Positions 49,299-59,833 of a stretch of 64,000 nucleotides of DNA are shown here, in pieces. The number at the start of each line of letters is the position of its first letter. Position 1 is the first letter of the stretch. The stretch covers positions 62,001-126,000 of the forward strand of contig NZ_VFEV01000018.1 of the NCBI RefSeq assembly GCF_007858275.1, read 5' to 3'. The notes under the pieces are model-generated. The model did not search any database and was not told where the DNA came from. It saw only the letters and a program-made list of their open reading frames with translations. This DNA is from Pseudomonas proteolytica (GTDB taxonomy: Bacteria > Pseudomonadota > Gammaproteobacteria > Pseudomonadales > Pseudomonadaceae). The position numbers were made by a program, and so were the translations under genes.

Positions 49299-49405
49299 TG
49301 TGGGAGTGGGCTTGCCCGCGAAGGCGGTGTGTCAGGTTAGGAATACTTGACTGACACACCGTCATCGCGGGCAAGCCCGCTCCCACACAAGCCCGCTCCC
49401 ACACA
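49299..49405. repeat. REPIN plus extra REP half
   Basis: TGTGGGAGTGGGCTTGCCCG and CGGGCAAGCCCGCTCCCACA face each other around about 50 bp, followed by a direct partial copy AAGCCCGCTCCCACACA. It separates convergent genes. Confidence 0.9.
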
Positions 49406-49428
49406 AAGCTCAACAGGCCTTCAGGCCT

Positions 49429-49649
49429 TCAGACCTCTACGTTGCCCCAACCGGGCTTGGCCTCTTCAGGCGCCACTGCCTTGACCTGTTTGCCCGTCGC
49501 CAACTTCACCCGGCGTGCCACTTCCGGGTCGTCGGCAAACGGAATCAGACTGGCCTCATCCAAGGCTTCCCCCGACTGGTCCCGAAGGCAATATTCCACG
49601 GTGCCATATAGGCAGATGACCGCCGCCAGGTTGAGGATGATCTCCCACA

Positions 49650-49650
<1 letters not shown>
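49429..49650 (-). CDS. Small membrane protein, CcoQ4-like
   Basis: A 73-residue protein with one N-terminal hydrophobic helix (IILNLAAVICLYGTVEYCL) and a charged C-terminal tail. It starts at the ccoN-like stop (shared base at 49650). The position and size match the orphan ccoQ4 gene that follows ccoN4 in P. aeruginosa. A role in oxidase assembly or stability is inferred from that parallel. Confidence 0.7.
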
Positions 49651-51077
<1,427 letters not shown>

Positions 51078-51154
51078 GGTCAGTCTTCCACGGTTTCAAG
51101 TCCCGGGCACTGTAGTAAATCCATGAAAAACAAAACAGGCTCAGAAAAACTACA

Positions 51155-51168
51155 TTAATACGGATCAG
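51155..51168. promoter_or_regulatory. ANR/Dnr-like box in ccoN4-reductase gap
   Basis: TTAAT-N4-ATCAG matches the FNR-type consensus TTGAT-N4-ATCAA at eight of ten positions. It lies about 80 bp before the ccoN4-like start. Low-oxygen control of orphan ccoN4 is known in Pseudomonas; this site is inferred. Confidence 0.4.
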
Positions 51169-51316
51169 AATACATCCCTGAAAACATAGGGTATTCCATG
51201 GCTGATATGGTTTTTTAGTTTTTAGCTGAATCTGTGACGTCTTGAGCTGTAGGTGCATAGTCGCCCCCATAGAAACCGCTGCCGTCGAGCGCGGTCAGCC
51301 ATGATGAGGTAGCGAG

Positions 51317-52987
51317 ATGTATCGGTACGATGAGTACGACCGGGCGCTGGTATTCGAGCGTGTGGCGCAATTCCGTGATCAGGTCGAACGGTTTATCGCT
51401 GGCGACTTGAGCGAAGAAGAGTTCCTGCCGCTGCGCCTGCAAAACGGCCTGTACCTGCAAAAACATGCGTACATGCTGCGTGTGGCGATTCCCTACGGCA
51501 CCCTCGGTGCACAGCAGTTGCGCACCCTGGCGAGCATTGCCCGGGATTACGATCGCGGCTACGGCCACTTCACCACGCGCCAGAACATGCAGTTCAACTG
51601 GATCGAGCTACAGCAGGTGCCCGACATCCTGCAGCGCCTGGCCGAAGTCGACATGCATGCGATCCAGACTTCCGGCAATTGCGTGCGCAACATCACCACC
51701 GAAGCCTTTGCCGGGGTGGCCGCCGACGAGCTGCTGGACCCGCGCCCGCTCGCGGAAATCCTGCGGCAGTGGTCGACCATCAACCCCGAATTCCTGTTCT
51801 TGCCGCGCAAGTTCAAGATCGCCATCTGTTCGGCACACCAGGACCGGGCGGCGATCATGATGCATGACATCGGTCTCTATCTTTATCCGGATACCGACGG
51901 CCAGATGCTGTTGCGCGTGCTGGTAGGCGGTGGCCTTGGGCGCACGCCGATCCTCGGGTTGCAGATTCGCGACGGCTTGTCCTGGCAGCACCTGCTGTCT
52001 TATGTCGAGGCGGTATTGCGGGTGTATAACCGCCATGGCCGACGCGATAACAAGTACAAGGCGCGGATCAAGATCCTGGTCAAGGCCCTGGGCATCGAGG
52101 CGTTTTCCCGGGAAGTGGAAGAGGAGTGGCAGCACCTGCGCGACGGCCCGGCGCAACTGACCACGGACGAGTACCAGCGCGTGGCCGCAGCCTTTGTGCC
52201 ACCGCCCTATCAGGCACTGCCCGATACCGACCTGGACTATGGCACGCAGATGGCTGACAGCCCGGCGTTCGCACGTTGGGTGACGCGTAATGTGCAGCCC
52301 CACAAAGTGCCGGGCTATAGCAGTGTGGTGCTGTCCACCAAACCGGGAATTGCCGCGCCGCCTGGCGACGTGACCGCTGCGCAGATGGATGCGGTGGCCC
52401 AGTGGGCCGAGCAGTTCGGCTTTGGCGAAATCCGCATCGCCCATGAACAGAATATCGTGCTGCCGGATGTGCCCAAGGCGCGGCTGCATGCCTTGTGGTC
52501 CCTGGCCTGTGCGCAGGGTTTGGGTAGTGCCAATGTCGGCTTGCTGACCGATATCATCGCCTGCCCTGGGGGCGACTTCTGTGCGTTGGCCAATGCCAAG
52601 TCGATCCCCATCGCCCAGGCGATCCAGCAGCGCTTCGACAACCTTGACTACCTGCATGACCTGGGTGATATCAGCCTGAATATCTCCGGCTGCATCAATG
52701 CCTGCGGGCATCACCACATCGGCAATATCGGCATCCTGGGAGTCGATAAAAATGGCAGCGAGTGGTACCAGATCACCCTGGGGGGCGCCCAGGGCAAGGC
52801 CAGCGCGTTGGGCAAGGTGATAGGTCCAGCGTTCAGCGCTGCACAAGTGCCTGATGTGATTTCACGCCTGATCGCCACCTACGTTCGCTACCGGGAAAGC
52901 GACGAACCCTTTATCGACACCGTGCAACGTATCGGCCTGGAACCGTTCAAGGAGCGGGTGTATGGCGCCATGGTGCAACCGGCATGA
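51317..52987 (+). CDS. Sirohaem nitrite/sulfite reductase
   Basis: A 556-residue ferredoxin-type nitrite/sulfite reductase. Two ferredoxin-like half domains and the 4Fe-4S/sirohaem cysteines are visible: IACPGGDFCALA (Cys-x5-Cys) and ISGCINACGHHHIGNIGILG (Cys-x3-Cys). It reduces nitrite to ammonia or sulfite to sulfide. It overlaps a DUF934 gene by four bases, as sulfite-reductase-type genes of Pseudomonas do. Divergence from ccoN4/ccoQ4 matches the PA4129-PA4134 block of P. aeruginosa, so this is the PA4130-like copy, probably not the housekeeping CysI. Confidence 0.9.
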   Translation: MYRYDEYDRALVFERVAQFRDQVERFIAGDLSEEEFLPLRLQNGLYLQKHAYMLRVAIPYGTLGAQQLRTLASIARDYDRGYGHFTTRQNMQFNWIELQQVPDILQRLAEVDMHAIQTSGNCVRNITTEAFAGVAADELLDPRPLAEILRQWSTINPEFLFLPRKFKIAICSAHQDRAAIMMHDIGLYLYPDTDGQMLLRVLVGGGLGRTPILGLQIRDGLSWQHLLSYVEAVLRVYNRHGRRDNKYKARIKILVKALGIEAFSREVEEEWQHLRDGPAQLTTDEYQRVAAAFVPPPYQALPDTDLDYGTQMADSPAFARWVTRNVQPHKVPGYSSVVLSTKPGIAAPPGDVTAAQMDAVAQWAEQFGFGEIRIAHEQNIVLPDVPKARLHALWSLACAQGLGSANVGLLTDIIACPGGDFCALANAKSIPIAQAIQQRFDNLDYLHDLGDISLNISGCINACGHHHIGNIGILGVDKNGSEWYQITLGGAQGKASALGKVIGPAFSAAQVPDVISRLIATYVRYRESDEPFIDTVQRIGLEPFKERVYGAMVQPA

Positions 52988-53478
52988 ACAATCTGTTGAG
53001 CCTGGAACAGGGGGTGGCCGCAATCAAACTCGATGACCCCTGGACGTTGGTGCGCGACGCCGAAGCACCGCTGCCCGAGGGCGCCCTGATCCTGCCATTG
53101 GCCCTGTGGCTGAGCCGGCGCATTGCGCCAGACCCGCCGCACGACGCAGTGTGGCTCGGCCCGGATGATGAAGTGGAACACTTGCAGCCGTGGTTGGAGG
53201 TATTGCCGCTGATTGCCCTGGATTTCCCCAGCTTTCGCGATGGTCGCGCCTACAGCCAGGCCTACCTGCTGCGCACGCGCATGGGCTGGCAGGGCGAGTT
53301 GCGGGCGGTGGGGGATGTGCTGCGCGATCAGCTCAGCCATATGCGCCAGTGCGGGTTTGATGGGTTTGCCGTGCGTGAGGACAAATCGGCGGCTGACGCG
53401 CTCAAGGGGCTGGCGGGCATGAGTGTGAGCTATGGCCGCTCGGTGATTGAGCCGCGGCCGCTGTTTCGCCGGCGTTGA
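52984..53478 (+). CDS. DUF934 protein, sulfite-reductase partner
   Basis: A 164-residue cytosolic protein with the DUF934 pattern: LPLALWLSRR, VEHLQPWLEVLPLIALDFPSFRDGRAYSQAYLLRTRMGW (in segments), ELRAVGDVLRDQLSHMRQCGFDGF (in segments). Members sit beside sirohaem reductase genes and are thought to help assembly or electron transfer; the exact role is not established. Start ATG overlaps the reductase stop (ATGA). Confidence 0.88.
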   Translation: MNNLLSLEQGVAAIKLDDPWTLVRDAEAPLPEGALILPLALWLSRRIAPDPPHDAVWLGPDDEVEHLQPWLEVLPLIALDFPSFRDGRAYSQAYLLRTRMGWQGELRAVGDVLRDQLSHMRQCGFDGFAVREDKSAADALKGLAGMSVSYGRSVIEPRPLFRRR

Positions 53479-53619
53479 TGTTGAGCAGGAGCGCCCCACT
53501 GCGGGGCAAATCGAAGCTGCGAACTAACCCGCACTTGGGGGCTGAAGGCAGGTTATTTTCCAAGAGTTGGCTATACCTGTAACTTCACGTTTCGACGATA
53601 AACACCAAGGAGTCGCACC

Positions 53620-54291
53620 ATGAAGCTAGGGCTAATGATCAGCACGCTATGTATTGCCTCACTCGGGGTGACCGGGTGTGCGAGTAAAGTCCCCCAGCCG
53701 GACGAATACTCGGGCTTTCTCTCGGACTACAGCCAATTGCGCGAAGCCAAGTCGCCGTCTGGCGCGGAGGTGATGCGCTGGGTCGATCCCAAGTTGAATC
53801 TGAACCGCTACACCTCGGTGTATATCGAGCCCACTCAATTCTTCCCCAAGCCCCAGGCCACGGCGCAAATCCCCGACGCCACGTTGCGCAGCATCAACGA
53901 GTATTACAACCAGGCACTCAAGCGTGAGCTGGTCAAGTCACTGCCACTGGCCAACGGCCCGGGCCCTGGGGTGATTGTGGTGCGGGCGGCGATCACGGCG
54001 GTCAGTCGCAAGACTGAAGGCCTCAAGCCCTATGAATTCATTCCGGTCGCCCTGGTGGCCGCAGCGGTCAGCACCGGCACCGGGATTCGCGACCAGGAAA
54101 CCACCCTGGGCACCGAGGCGCAGTTTCTCGATGGCGACAGTGGCCGTGTGATTGCCCAGGTCGTGCGCAAAGGCACCGGCAAACCCCTGGAAAACGACAC
54201 CCAAGTCATGACCGCAGCGGATGTGAAGGGTGTGATGGATGGCTGGGCGATGGACTTGCATCAGTCGTACGTCAAGCTCAAAAACAAATAA
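53620..54291 (+). CDS. DUF3313-like lipoprotein
   Basis: A 223-residue lipoprotein with lipobox LGVTGC (Cys20). The mature domain contains FLSDYSQL, VYIEPTQFFP and a Gly/Ala-rich segment (VALVAAAVSTGTGI), as in DUF3313 proteins of Proteobacteria. Probably anchored in the outer membrane, periplasmic side; function unknown. AAGGAG precedes the ATG. Monocistronic. Confidence 0.8.
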   Translation: MKLGLMISTLCIASLGVTGCASKVPQPDEYSGFLSDYSQLREAKSPSGAEVMRWVDPKLNLNRYTSVYIEPTQFFPKPQATAQIPDATLRSINEYYNQALKRELVKSLPLANGPGPGVIVVRAAITAVSRKTEGLKPYEFIPVALVAAAVSTGTGIRDQETTLGTEAQFLDGDSGRVIAQVVRKGTGKPLENDTQVMTAADVKGVMDGWAMDLHQSYVKLKNK

Positions 54292-54302
54292 CCCATCCCA
54301 CA

Positions 54303-54330
54303 TGTAGGAGCTGGCACGCCAGTTCCTACA
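54303..54330. repeat. REP element (TGTAGGAGCTGG type)
   Basis: TGTAGGAGCTGGC / GCCAGTTCCTACA forms a palindrome with one mismatch. Its right end supplies the TAG stop of the minus-strand response regulator. Confidence 0.8.
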
Positions 54331-54691
54331 AAGGGGTAGCTAACATGCCTTTGACTTTATCGCGCAGTTGATCGATGGAGAACGGCTTGGCAATCATCTG
54401 CACGCCCGGGGGCAACTCGATGTTTTCGGCATAGCCGCTGGCAAGCAAGATGGGCAGGGCCGGGCGCAATGTGCGGGTCTGTTGCGCCAGTTCCTTGCCA
54501 GTTATGCCCGGCAAGCCAAAGTCGGTCATCATCAGGTCGATCACATTGGCGCCATCTTCTATAAGTCCCAGCGCCGTTTCGCCGTCTTCAGCCTCAAGCA
54601 CCTTGAACTCCAGTTCTTCGAGTACATCGACGATCAGCATGCGCACGATGGCGTCGTCTTCGACTACAAGGATGGTAGAGGCAGCGGTCAT
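54326..54691 (-). CDS. Single-domain response regulator
   Basis: A 121-residue stand-alone receiver. The acidic pair is EDD near residue 11, the phosphoacceptor Asp57 in MMTDFGLPG, Thr/Ser in LLASGYAE and Lys in IAKPFS. No output domain, so it should act as a phosphate carrier or through protein contacts. ATG 54691 is preferred over a frame extending to 55030. Divergent from the large hybrid kinase, its likely partner. Its stop codon lies within a REP. Confidence 0.9.
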   Translation of the reverse strand: MTAASTILVVEDDAIVRMLIVDVLEELEFKVLEAEDGETALGLIEDGANVIDLMMTDFGLPGITGKELAQQTRTLRPALPILLASGYAENIELPPGVQMIAKPFSIDQLRDKVKGMLATPL

Positions 54692-54914
54692 AGTGAGGGT
54701 TCCCAGATGGTTGAGGTGCAGGTCTTGAACAGTTGAACGACCATCTTCTAATGAGTCGCGGCGATCCCGGCAAGTTCCCCAGACGGGGCGCGCATTGTGC
54801 CGATAATCAGGCTTGATGTCCTGGGTGTGTCGTTGAAATACGGCATAAACATAGCCGTCGTCGTCGAGTTTGGGGCAAACTTCCGGTTTTTCCGCACTTG
54901 GCCAAGGCACGCCC

Positions 54915-57900
54915 ATGACTCCCGCTTCGTCAGTCGATGAAAACAGCTTCCGCAAACTCCTGAGCCGCAACGTGGCATTGCCACTGGGTGTGGGGGTTCT
55001 CAGTGCGGTGTTCTTTGTGTGCCTGATCACTTATCTGTTGTCGGTGATCCAGTGGGTGGAGCACACGGACCGGGTGATCAACAACCTCAATGAAACCGCC
55101 AAACTGACGGTCGACCAGGAAACCGGCATGCGCGGTTTCCTGATTACTGGCGACGAGCATTTCCTCGACCCCTACGAAGTGGCCAAGCCCCGGATCATTT
55201 CCGACCTGCGCAATCTGCAGGTCCTGGTCGCCGATAACCCCCAGCAAGTGGACCGACTCAAGCGCCTGGAGTCGCTGCAACTGGAGTGGAACAACTACGC
55301 CCAGACGATGATTGAGATGCAACGGCAAGAGGGCGATTACCGCGGCGCGGTGAAGGCCGGGCGTGGGAAGCGCCTGACCGACGAAATTCGCAAGGAGTAC
55401 GAGGCTGCGATTGCCATGGAGCAGCAGTTCCGCCTTGATCGCAACGCAGAAGTGACTCGCACCACGGTGTTTAGCGTGGTGATCTACTTGCTGTTCGTGC
55501 TGGGCCTGAGTGGCTTTTTGGCGTATGTCGGGAGGAAGAATCTATTAGCCCTTTCAGACAGTTACAGCGCCAACCTTGCCTCGCAACTGAAGATCGCCAA
55601 ACGCCTGGAACAACAAGCGTGGCTGCGCAATGGCCAGACTGAACTGGCTGAACAGGTGCTGGGCCAACTGACGTTGAACCTGCTGGGGCGCAATATCCTG
55701 CAATTCTGCGCCCAGTACATGGGCTCGGTGGTGGCTGCACTGTATGTGCGGGAGGAACACGGCGGCCTCAAGCGCGTGGCTGCGTATGGCTTCTCGCGGG
55801 AGCAGGAGCAGCAGGAGCAGGCGATTTACCGTGACGAGGGCATTGTCGGCCAGGCCGCCCAGCAACACCGTTTGATTCGCCTGGACGATGTGTCGGTGGA
55901 CTACTTCAAGGTCAGCTCCGGCCTGGGTGATGGTGCACCGCGCAGCGTGCTGGTGGTGCCGACCAGCGATGATGATCGGGTCAACGGGGTCATCGAACTG
56001 GGCTTCCTGCGTCCTCTGGAAGAGCGCGATGTGGAGCTGCTGGAGCTGATCGCCGGCAATATCGGCACTTCTATCGAAGCGGCGCGCTACCGCCAGCGTT
56101 TGCAGGAAGTGCTGGCCGAGACCCAGCAGCTCAATGAAGAGCTGCAAGTGCAGCAAGAAGAACTCAAGACCGCCAACGAGGAGCTGGAAGAGCAGTCGCG
56201 CATCCTCAAGGAGTCCCAGGCCCACCTGGAGACCCAGCAGGCCGAGTTGGAGCAGACCAACGAGCAATTGGCCGAGCAGAGCCAGATCCTCGCCGACCAG
56301 CGCGATGCCATGGACCGCAAGAACATCGAGCTCAATCGCGTGCAGGTCGAGTTGGAGGACCGTGCCGATGAGTTGGAGCGCTCCAGCAAGTACAAGTCCG
56401 AGTTCCTCGCCAACATGTCCCACGAGTTGCGCACGCCTCTCAACAGCTCGCTGATCCTGGCCAAGCTGCTGGCAGAGAACTCCGATGAAAACCTCAGCGC
56501 CGAACAGGTCAAGTTTGCCGAGTCGATCTACTCGGCAGGCAACGATCTGCTCAACCTGATCAATGACATCCTGGACATTGCCAAGGTCGAGGCCGGCAAG
56601 CTCGATATGCGTCCCGAGAACACCAGTGTGGCGCGCCTGGCAGAGGGCATGCGCGGCATGTTCGAGCCGTTGGCCAGCGACCGCAAGCTGGGCTTCCAGA
56701 TAGAGGTGCAGGCCGGTGCGCCGCTGATGTTGTTCACCGACCGCCAGCGTCTGGAGCAGATCCTCAAGAACCTGCTGTCCAATGCCGTCAAGTTCACCGA
56801 GAAAGGCCAGGTCAGCCTGACCATTTCCCGTCAGCCGGGGGAGGGCATTGCCTTTACCGTGCGTGACTCGGGGATCGGCATCGCCCAGGACCAGCAGCAA
56901 AGCATCTTCGAAGCCTTCCGCCAGGCCGATGGCACCACCAACCGCCGTTACGGCGGTACCGGTCTGGGGCTGTCCATTTCCCGCGACCTGGCCACCCTAT
57001 TGGGCGGCTATATCAATGTCACCAGTGAGCCGGGCCAGGGCAGTATCTTTACCCTGGTGCTGCCGGAACAGTACGTTGAACGCGATGAAGACGCGCCCGC
57101 CATCGAGCGCCCGCAGGCCGCGATGATTGCCCCGGCACCCGTAGCGCCCATCAAGGTGTCGCCGTTGCCCATGGCCGACGAAGCGTTGATCCCGCGCTTT
57201 GCCGACGACCGCGAGCAAGCCCCGTTCACCACCCGCTGCATCCTGGTGGTGGAAGACGAGCCGAACTTTGCGCGGATCCTCTTCGACCTGGCCCACGAAC
57301 TGGGCTATCACTGCCTGGTGGCCCATGGCGCGGACGAGGGCTACACCTTGGCCGAACAGTATCTGCCGGACGCGATCCTGCTGGATATGCGCCTGCCGGA
57401 CCACTCTGGGCTCACCGTGCTGCAGCGCCTCAAGGAACACGCCGAGACCCGGCATATCCCGGTGCATGTGATTTCTGTCGAAGACCGCGTCGAAGCCGCC
57501 ATGCACATGGGCGCCATCGGTTATGCCGTCAAACCCACCACCCGCGAAGAGCTCAAGGACGTGTTTGCGCGCCTGGAGGCCAAGCTGACGCAGAAGGTCA
57601 AGCGCATCCTGCTGGTGGAAGACGATGACTTGCAGCGCGACAGCATTGCCCGCCTGATCGGCGACGAAGACATCGAAATCACCGCCGTCGGTTTCGCCCA
57701 GGAGGCCCTGGACCTGCTGCGCAGCACGGTATACGACTGCATGATCATCGATCTCAAGTTGCCGGACATGCTTGGCAACGAGTTGCTCAAGCGCATGGCC
57801 ACCGAGGATATCTGTTCGTTCCCGCCAGTGATTGTCTACACCGGGCGCAACCTCACCCGGGATGAAGAGGCGGAACTGCGTAAGTATTCGCGCTCGATCA

Positions 57901-58415
57901 TCATCAAAGGTGCCCGCTCACCTGAACGGTTGCTGGACGAAGTGACACTCTTTTTGCACAAAGTCGAATCCCAGTTGTCCCAGGAACGGCAGAAGATGCT
58001 CAAGACCGCCCGCAGCCGCGACAAGGTCTTCGAAGGGCGCAAGGTGTTGCTGGTGGATGACGATGTACGCAACATCTTTGCCCTCACCAGTGCCCTGGAG
58101 CACAAGGGGGCGGTTGTGGTGATTGGCCGTAACGGCCGTGAAGCCATCGAGAAACTCAATGAGGTCGAGGACATCGACCTGGTACTGATGGACGTGATGA
58201 TGCCGGAGATGGATGGCTACGAGGCCACTGCGTTGATCCGCCAGGATCCGCGCTGGCGCAAGCTGCCGATCATTGCGGTGACGGCCAAGGCCATGAAGGA
58301 CGACCAGGAGCGCTGTCTTGCGGCCGGGTCCAACGATTATCTGGCCAAGCCCATTGACCTGGATCGGTTGTTTTCGCTGATCCGTGTTTGGCTGCCGAAG
58401 ATGGAACGCATTTAA
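54915..58415 (+). CDS. Hybrid sensor kinase: CHASE3-GAF-HisKA-HATPase-three receivers
   Basis: A 1166-residue membrane kinase. Transmembrane segment near residues 30-50, periplasmic CHASE3 domain with QETGMRGFLITGDEHFLDP, second segment near 190-210, a cytoplasmic GAF domain, then a long coiled coil (about 395-495, Gln/Glu-rich). The H-box is SHELRTPLNSS with His503, and the ATPase boxes are DSGIGIAQ and GGTGLGLSI. Three receiver domains follow with Asp824 (LLDMRLPDH), Asp946 (MIIDLKLPDM) and Asp1093 (LVLMDVMMPEMDG). Start 54915 is chosen over 54870. It is followed without gap by cheR-like and cheB-like genes, indicating one signalling operon. Confidence 0.9.
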   Translation: MTPASSVDENSFRKLLSRNVALPLGVGVLSAVFFVCLITYLLSVIQWVEHTDRVINNLNETAKLTVDQETGMRGFLITGDEHFLDPYEVAKPRIISDLRNLQVLVADNPQQVDRLKRLESLQLEWNNYAQTMIEMQRQEGDYRGAVKAGRGKRLTDEIRKEYEAAIAMEQQFRLDRNAEVTRTTVFSVVIYLLFVLGLSGFLAYVGRKNLLALSDSYSANLASQLKIAKRLEQQAWLRNGQTELAEQVLGQLTLNLLGRNILQFCAQYMGSVVAALYVREEHGGLKRVAAYGFSREQEQQEQAIYRDEGIVGQAAQQHRLIRLDDVSVDYFKVSSGLGDGAPRSVLVVPTSDDDRVNGVIELGFLRPLEERDVELLELIAGNIGTSIEAARYRQRLQEVLAETQQLNEELQVQQEELKTANEELEEQSRILKESQAHLETQQAELEQTNEQLAEQSQILADQRDAMDRKNIELNRVQVELEDRADELERSSKYKSEFLANMSHELRTPLNSSLILAKLLAENSDENLSAEQVKFAESIYSAGNDLLNLINDILDIAKVEAGKLDMRPENTSVARLAEGMRGMFEPLASDRKLGFQIEVQAGAPLMLFTDRQRLEQILKNLLSNAVKFTEKGQVSLTISRQPGEGIAFTVRDSGIGIAQDQQQSIFEAFRQADGTTNRRYGGTGLGLSISRDLATLLGGYINVTSEPGQGSIFTLVLPEQYVERDEDAPAIERPQAAMIAPAPVAPIKVSPLPMADEALIPRFADDREQAPFTTRCILVVEDEPNFARILFDLAHELGYHCLVAHGADEGYTLAEQYLPDAILLDMRLPDHSGLTVLQRLKEHAETRHIPVHVISVEDRVEAAMHMGAIGYAVKPTTREELKDVFARLEAKLTQKVKRILLVEDDDLQRDSIARLIGDEDIEITAVGFAQEALDLLRSTVYDCMIIDLKLPDMLGNELLKRMATEDICSFPPVIVYTGRNLTRDEEAELRKYSRSIIIKGARSPERLLDEVTLFLHKVESQLSQERQKMLKTARSRDKVFEGRKVLLVDDDVRNIFALTSALEHKGAVVVIGRNGREAIEKLNEVEDIDLVLMDVMMPEMDGYEATALIRQDPRWRKLPIIAVTAKAMKDDQERCLAAGSNDYLAKPIDLDRLFSLIRVWLPKMERI

Positions 58416-59231
58416 GTGGATCGAAGTACTGATATTGAACTGCGCTTGTTGATCGAGGCGATCTACCTCAAGTACAGCTATGACTTTCGTGATTACTCCG
58501 GGGCTTCGGTCAAGCGGCGTGTGGCGCATGCGTTGCGCCAGTTCGACTGCAAGACGATCTCGGCCTTGCAGGAGCGGGTGCTGCACGATCCCACGGCGTT
58601 CATGCAATTGCTGCAGTTCCTGACCATCCCGGTCAGCGAGATGTTTCGCGACCCCTCGCACTTTCTGGCGATACGCCAGGAAGTGGTGCCCCTGCTCAAG
58701 ACCTACCCATCGATCAAGATCTGGATCGCCGGGTGCAGCACGGGGGAGGAGGTGTATTCCATGGCCATCCTCCTGCGCGAGGAGGGTTTGCTCGAACGCA
58801 CGATCATCTATGCCACGGATATCAACCCCAACTCCCTGGAAAAGGCCAAGCAAGGGATCTTTTCCCTGGAGAGCGTGCGTGCCTACACCCACAATTACCA
58901 GCAGGCCGGTGGCACTCAATCGTTTGCCGACTACTACACGGCGGCCTACGATTACGCGATCTTTGACAAGACGCTGCGGGAAAACGTGACGTTTGCCGAC
59001 CATAGCCTGGCGACCGACAGTGTGTTCTCCGAAACACAATTGATTTCATGTCGTAACGTTCTGATTTACTTCAATAAAAAGTTGCAAGACCGGGCGTTTG
59101 GATTGTTTCATGAGTCGCTGTGCCATCGCGGCTTCCTGGTGCTGGGCAGCAAGGAAACCCTGGATTTTTCCGCCTACAGCAAGCAGTTCGAACCCTTGGT
59201 CAAGCAAGAACGGATCTACCGCAAATCATGA
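58416..59231 (+). CDS. CheR-type protein-glutamate methyltransferase
   Basis: A 271-residue SAM-dependent methyltransferase. The helical N-terminal domain is followed by SAM motif IWIAGCSTGEEVYSMAI and the conserved TQLISCRNVLIYF. In chemotaxis CheR methylates receptor glutamates; here no chemoreceptor gene is near, so the target may be the upstream hybrid kinase. The start is GTG immediately after the kinase stop (TAA GTG), and the end overlaps cheB. Tight coupling suggests fixed stoichiometry. Confidence 0.9.
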   Translation: MDRSTDIELRLLIEAIYLKYSYDFRDYSGASVKRRVAHALRQFDCKTISALQERVLHDPTAFMQLLQFLTIPVSEMFRDPSHFLAIRQEVVPLLKTYPSIKIWIAGCSTGEEVYSMAILLREEGLLERTIIYATDINPNSLEKAKQGIFSLESVRAYTHNYQQAGGTQSFADYYTAAYDYAIFDKTLRENVTFADHSLATDSVFSETQLISCRNVLIYFNKKLQDRAFGLFHESLCHRGFLVLGSKETLDFSAYSKQFEPLVKQERIYRKS

Positions 59232-59833
59232 ATGAAGCTGCTGCCAGCCCGGCGTCTGTGTCGGGCGTCCAAGCCATTGTTGTCGGCGCATCCGCGGGTG
59301 GGGTCGAGGCGTTATTGAGCATTTTTGCTGCCTTGGCGCCAGGGTTCAGCCTGCCGATCATCGCGGTGCTGCACCTGCCGGATGAGCGCCGCAGCCAGTT
59401 GGCCGAAGTGTTTGACCGGCGCCTGCACATACCGGTGGTAGAGGCGCGGGACAAGGAAATGATCCAGCCCGGCACCCTGTATTTTGCCGGGCCTGGCTAT
59501 CATTTGTCGGTGGAGCATGACCGCAGCCTATCCTTGAGCCAGGAGGATCGCGTCCATCACTCGCGCCCGGCCATTGATTTTCTGTTTGAATCGGCTGCTG
59601 ACGCCTATGGCCCGAATTTGCTGGCGATCCTGCTGACCGGCGCCAACCAGGATGGCGGGCGCGGCTTGGCCCAGGTCAAGCAGCTGGGCGGCATCACGGT
59701 TGTCCAGGACCCTTTGGAGGCGCGGGTGGATGTGATGCCCAAGGCGGCCCTGGCGCTGCATACACCTGACTATATTCTCACCTTGAGCCGCATTGGCGAT
59801 TTGCTGGCTTCCCTGGAATCTTCCCCATGTTAA
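59228..59833 (+). CDS. CheB-type methylesterase, catalytic domain only
   Basis: A 201-residue protein consisting only of the CheB esterase/deamidase domain, without the usual N-terminal receiver. The triad is visible as Ser in GASAGGVEAL, His in VLHLPDE and Asp in LTGANQDGG. It would remove methyl groups added by the adjacent CheR. Without a receiver its activity must be set by another route, such as the stand-alone regulators of this cluster. ATG overlaps the cheR stop (ATGA). Confidence 0.9.
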   Translation: MNEAAASPASVSGVQAIVVGASAGGVEALLSIFAALAPGFSLPIIAVLHLPDERRSQLAEVFDRRLHIPVVEARDKEMIQPGTLYFAGPGYHLSVEHDRSLSLSQEDRVHHSRPAIDFLFESAADAYGPNLLAILLTGANQDGGRGLAQVKQLGGITVVQDPLEARVDVMPKAALALHTPDYILTLSRIGDLLASLESSPC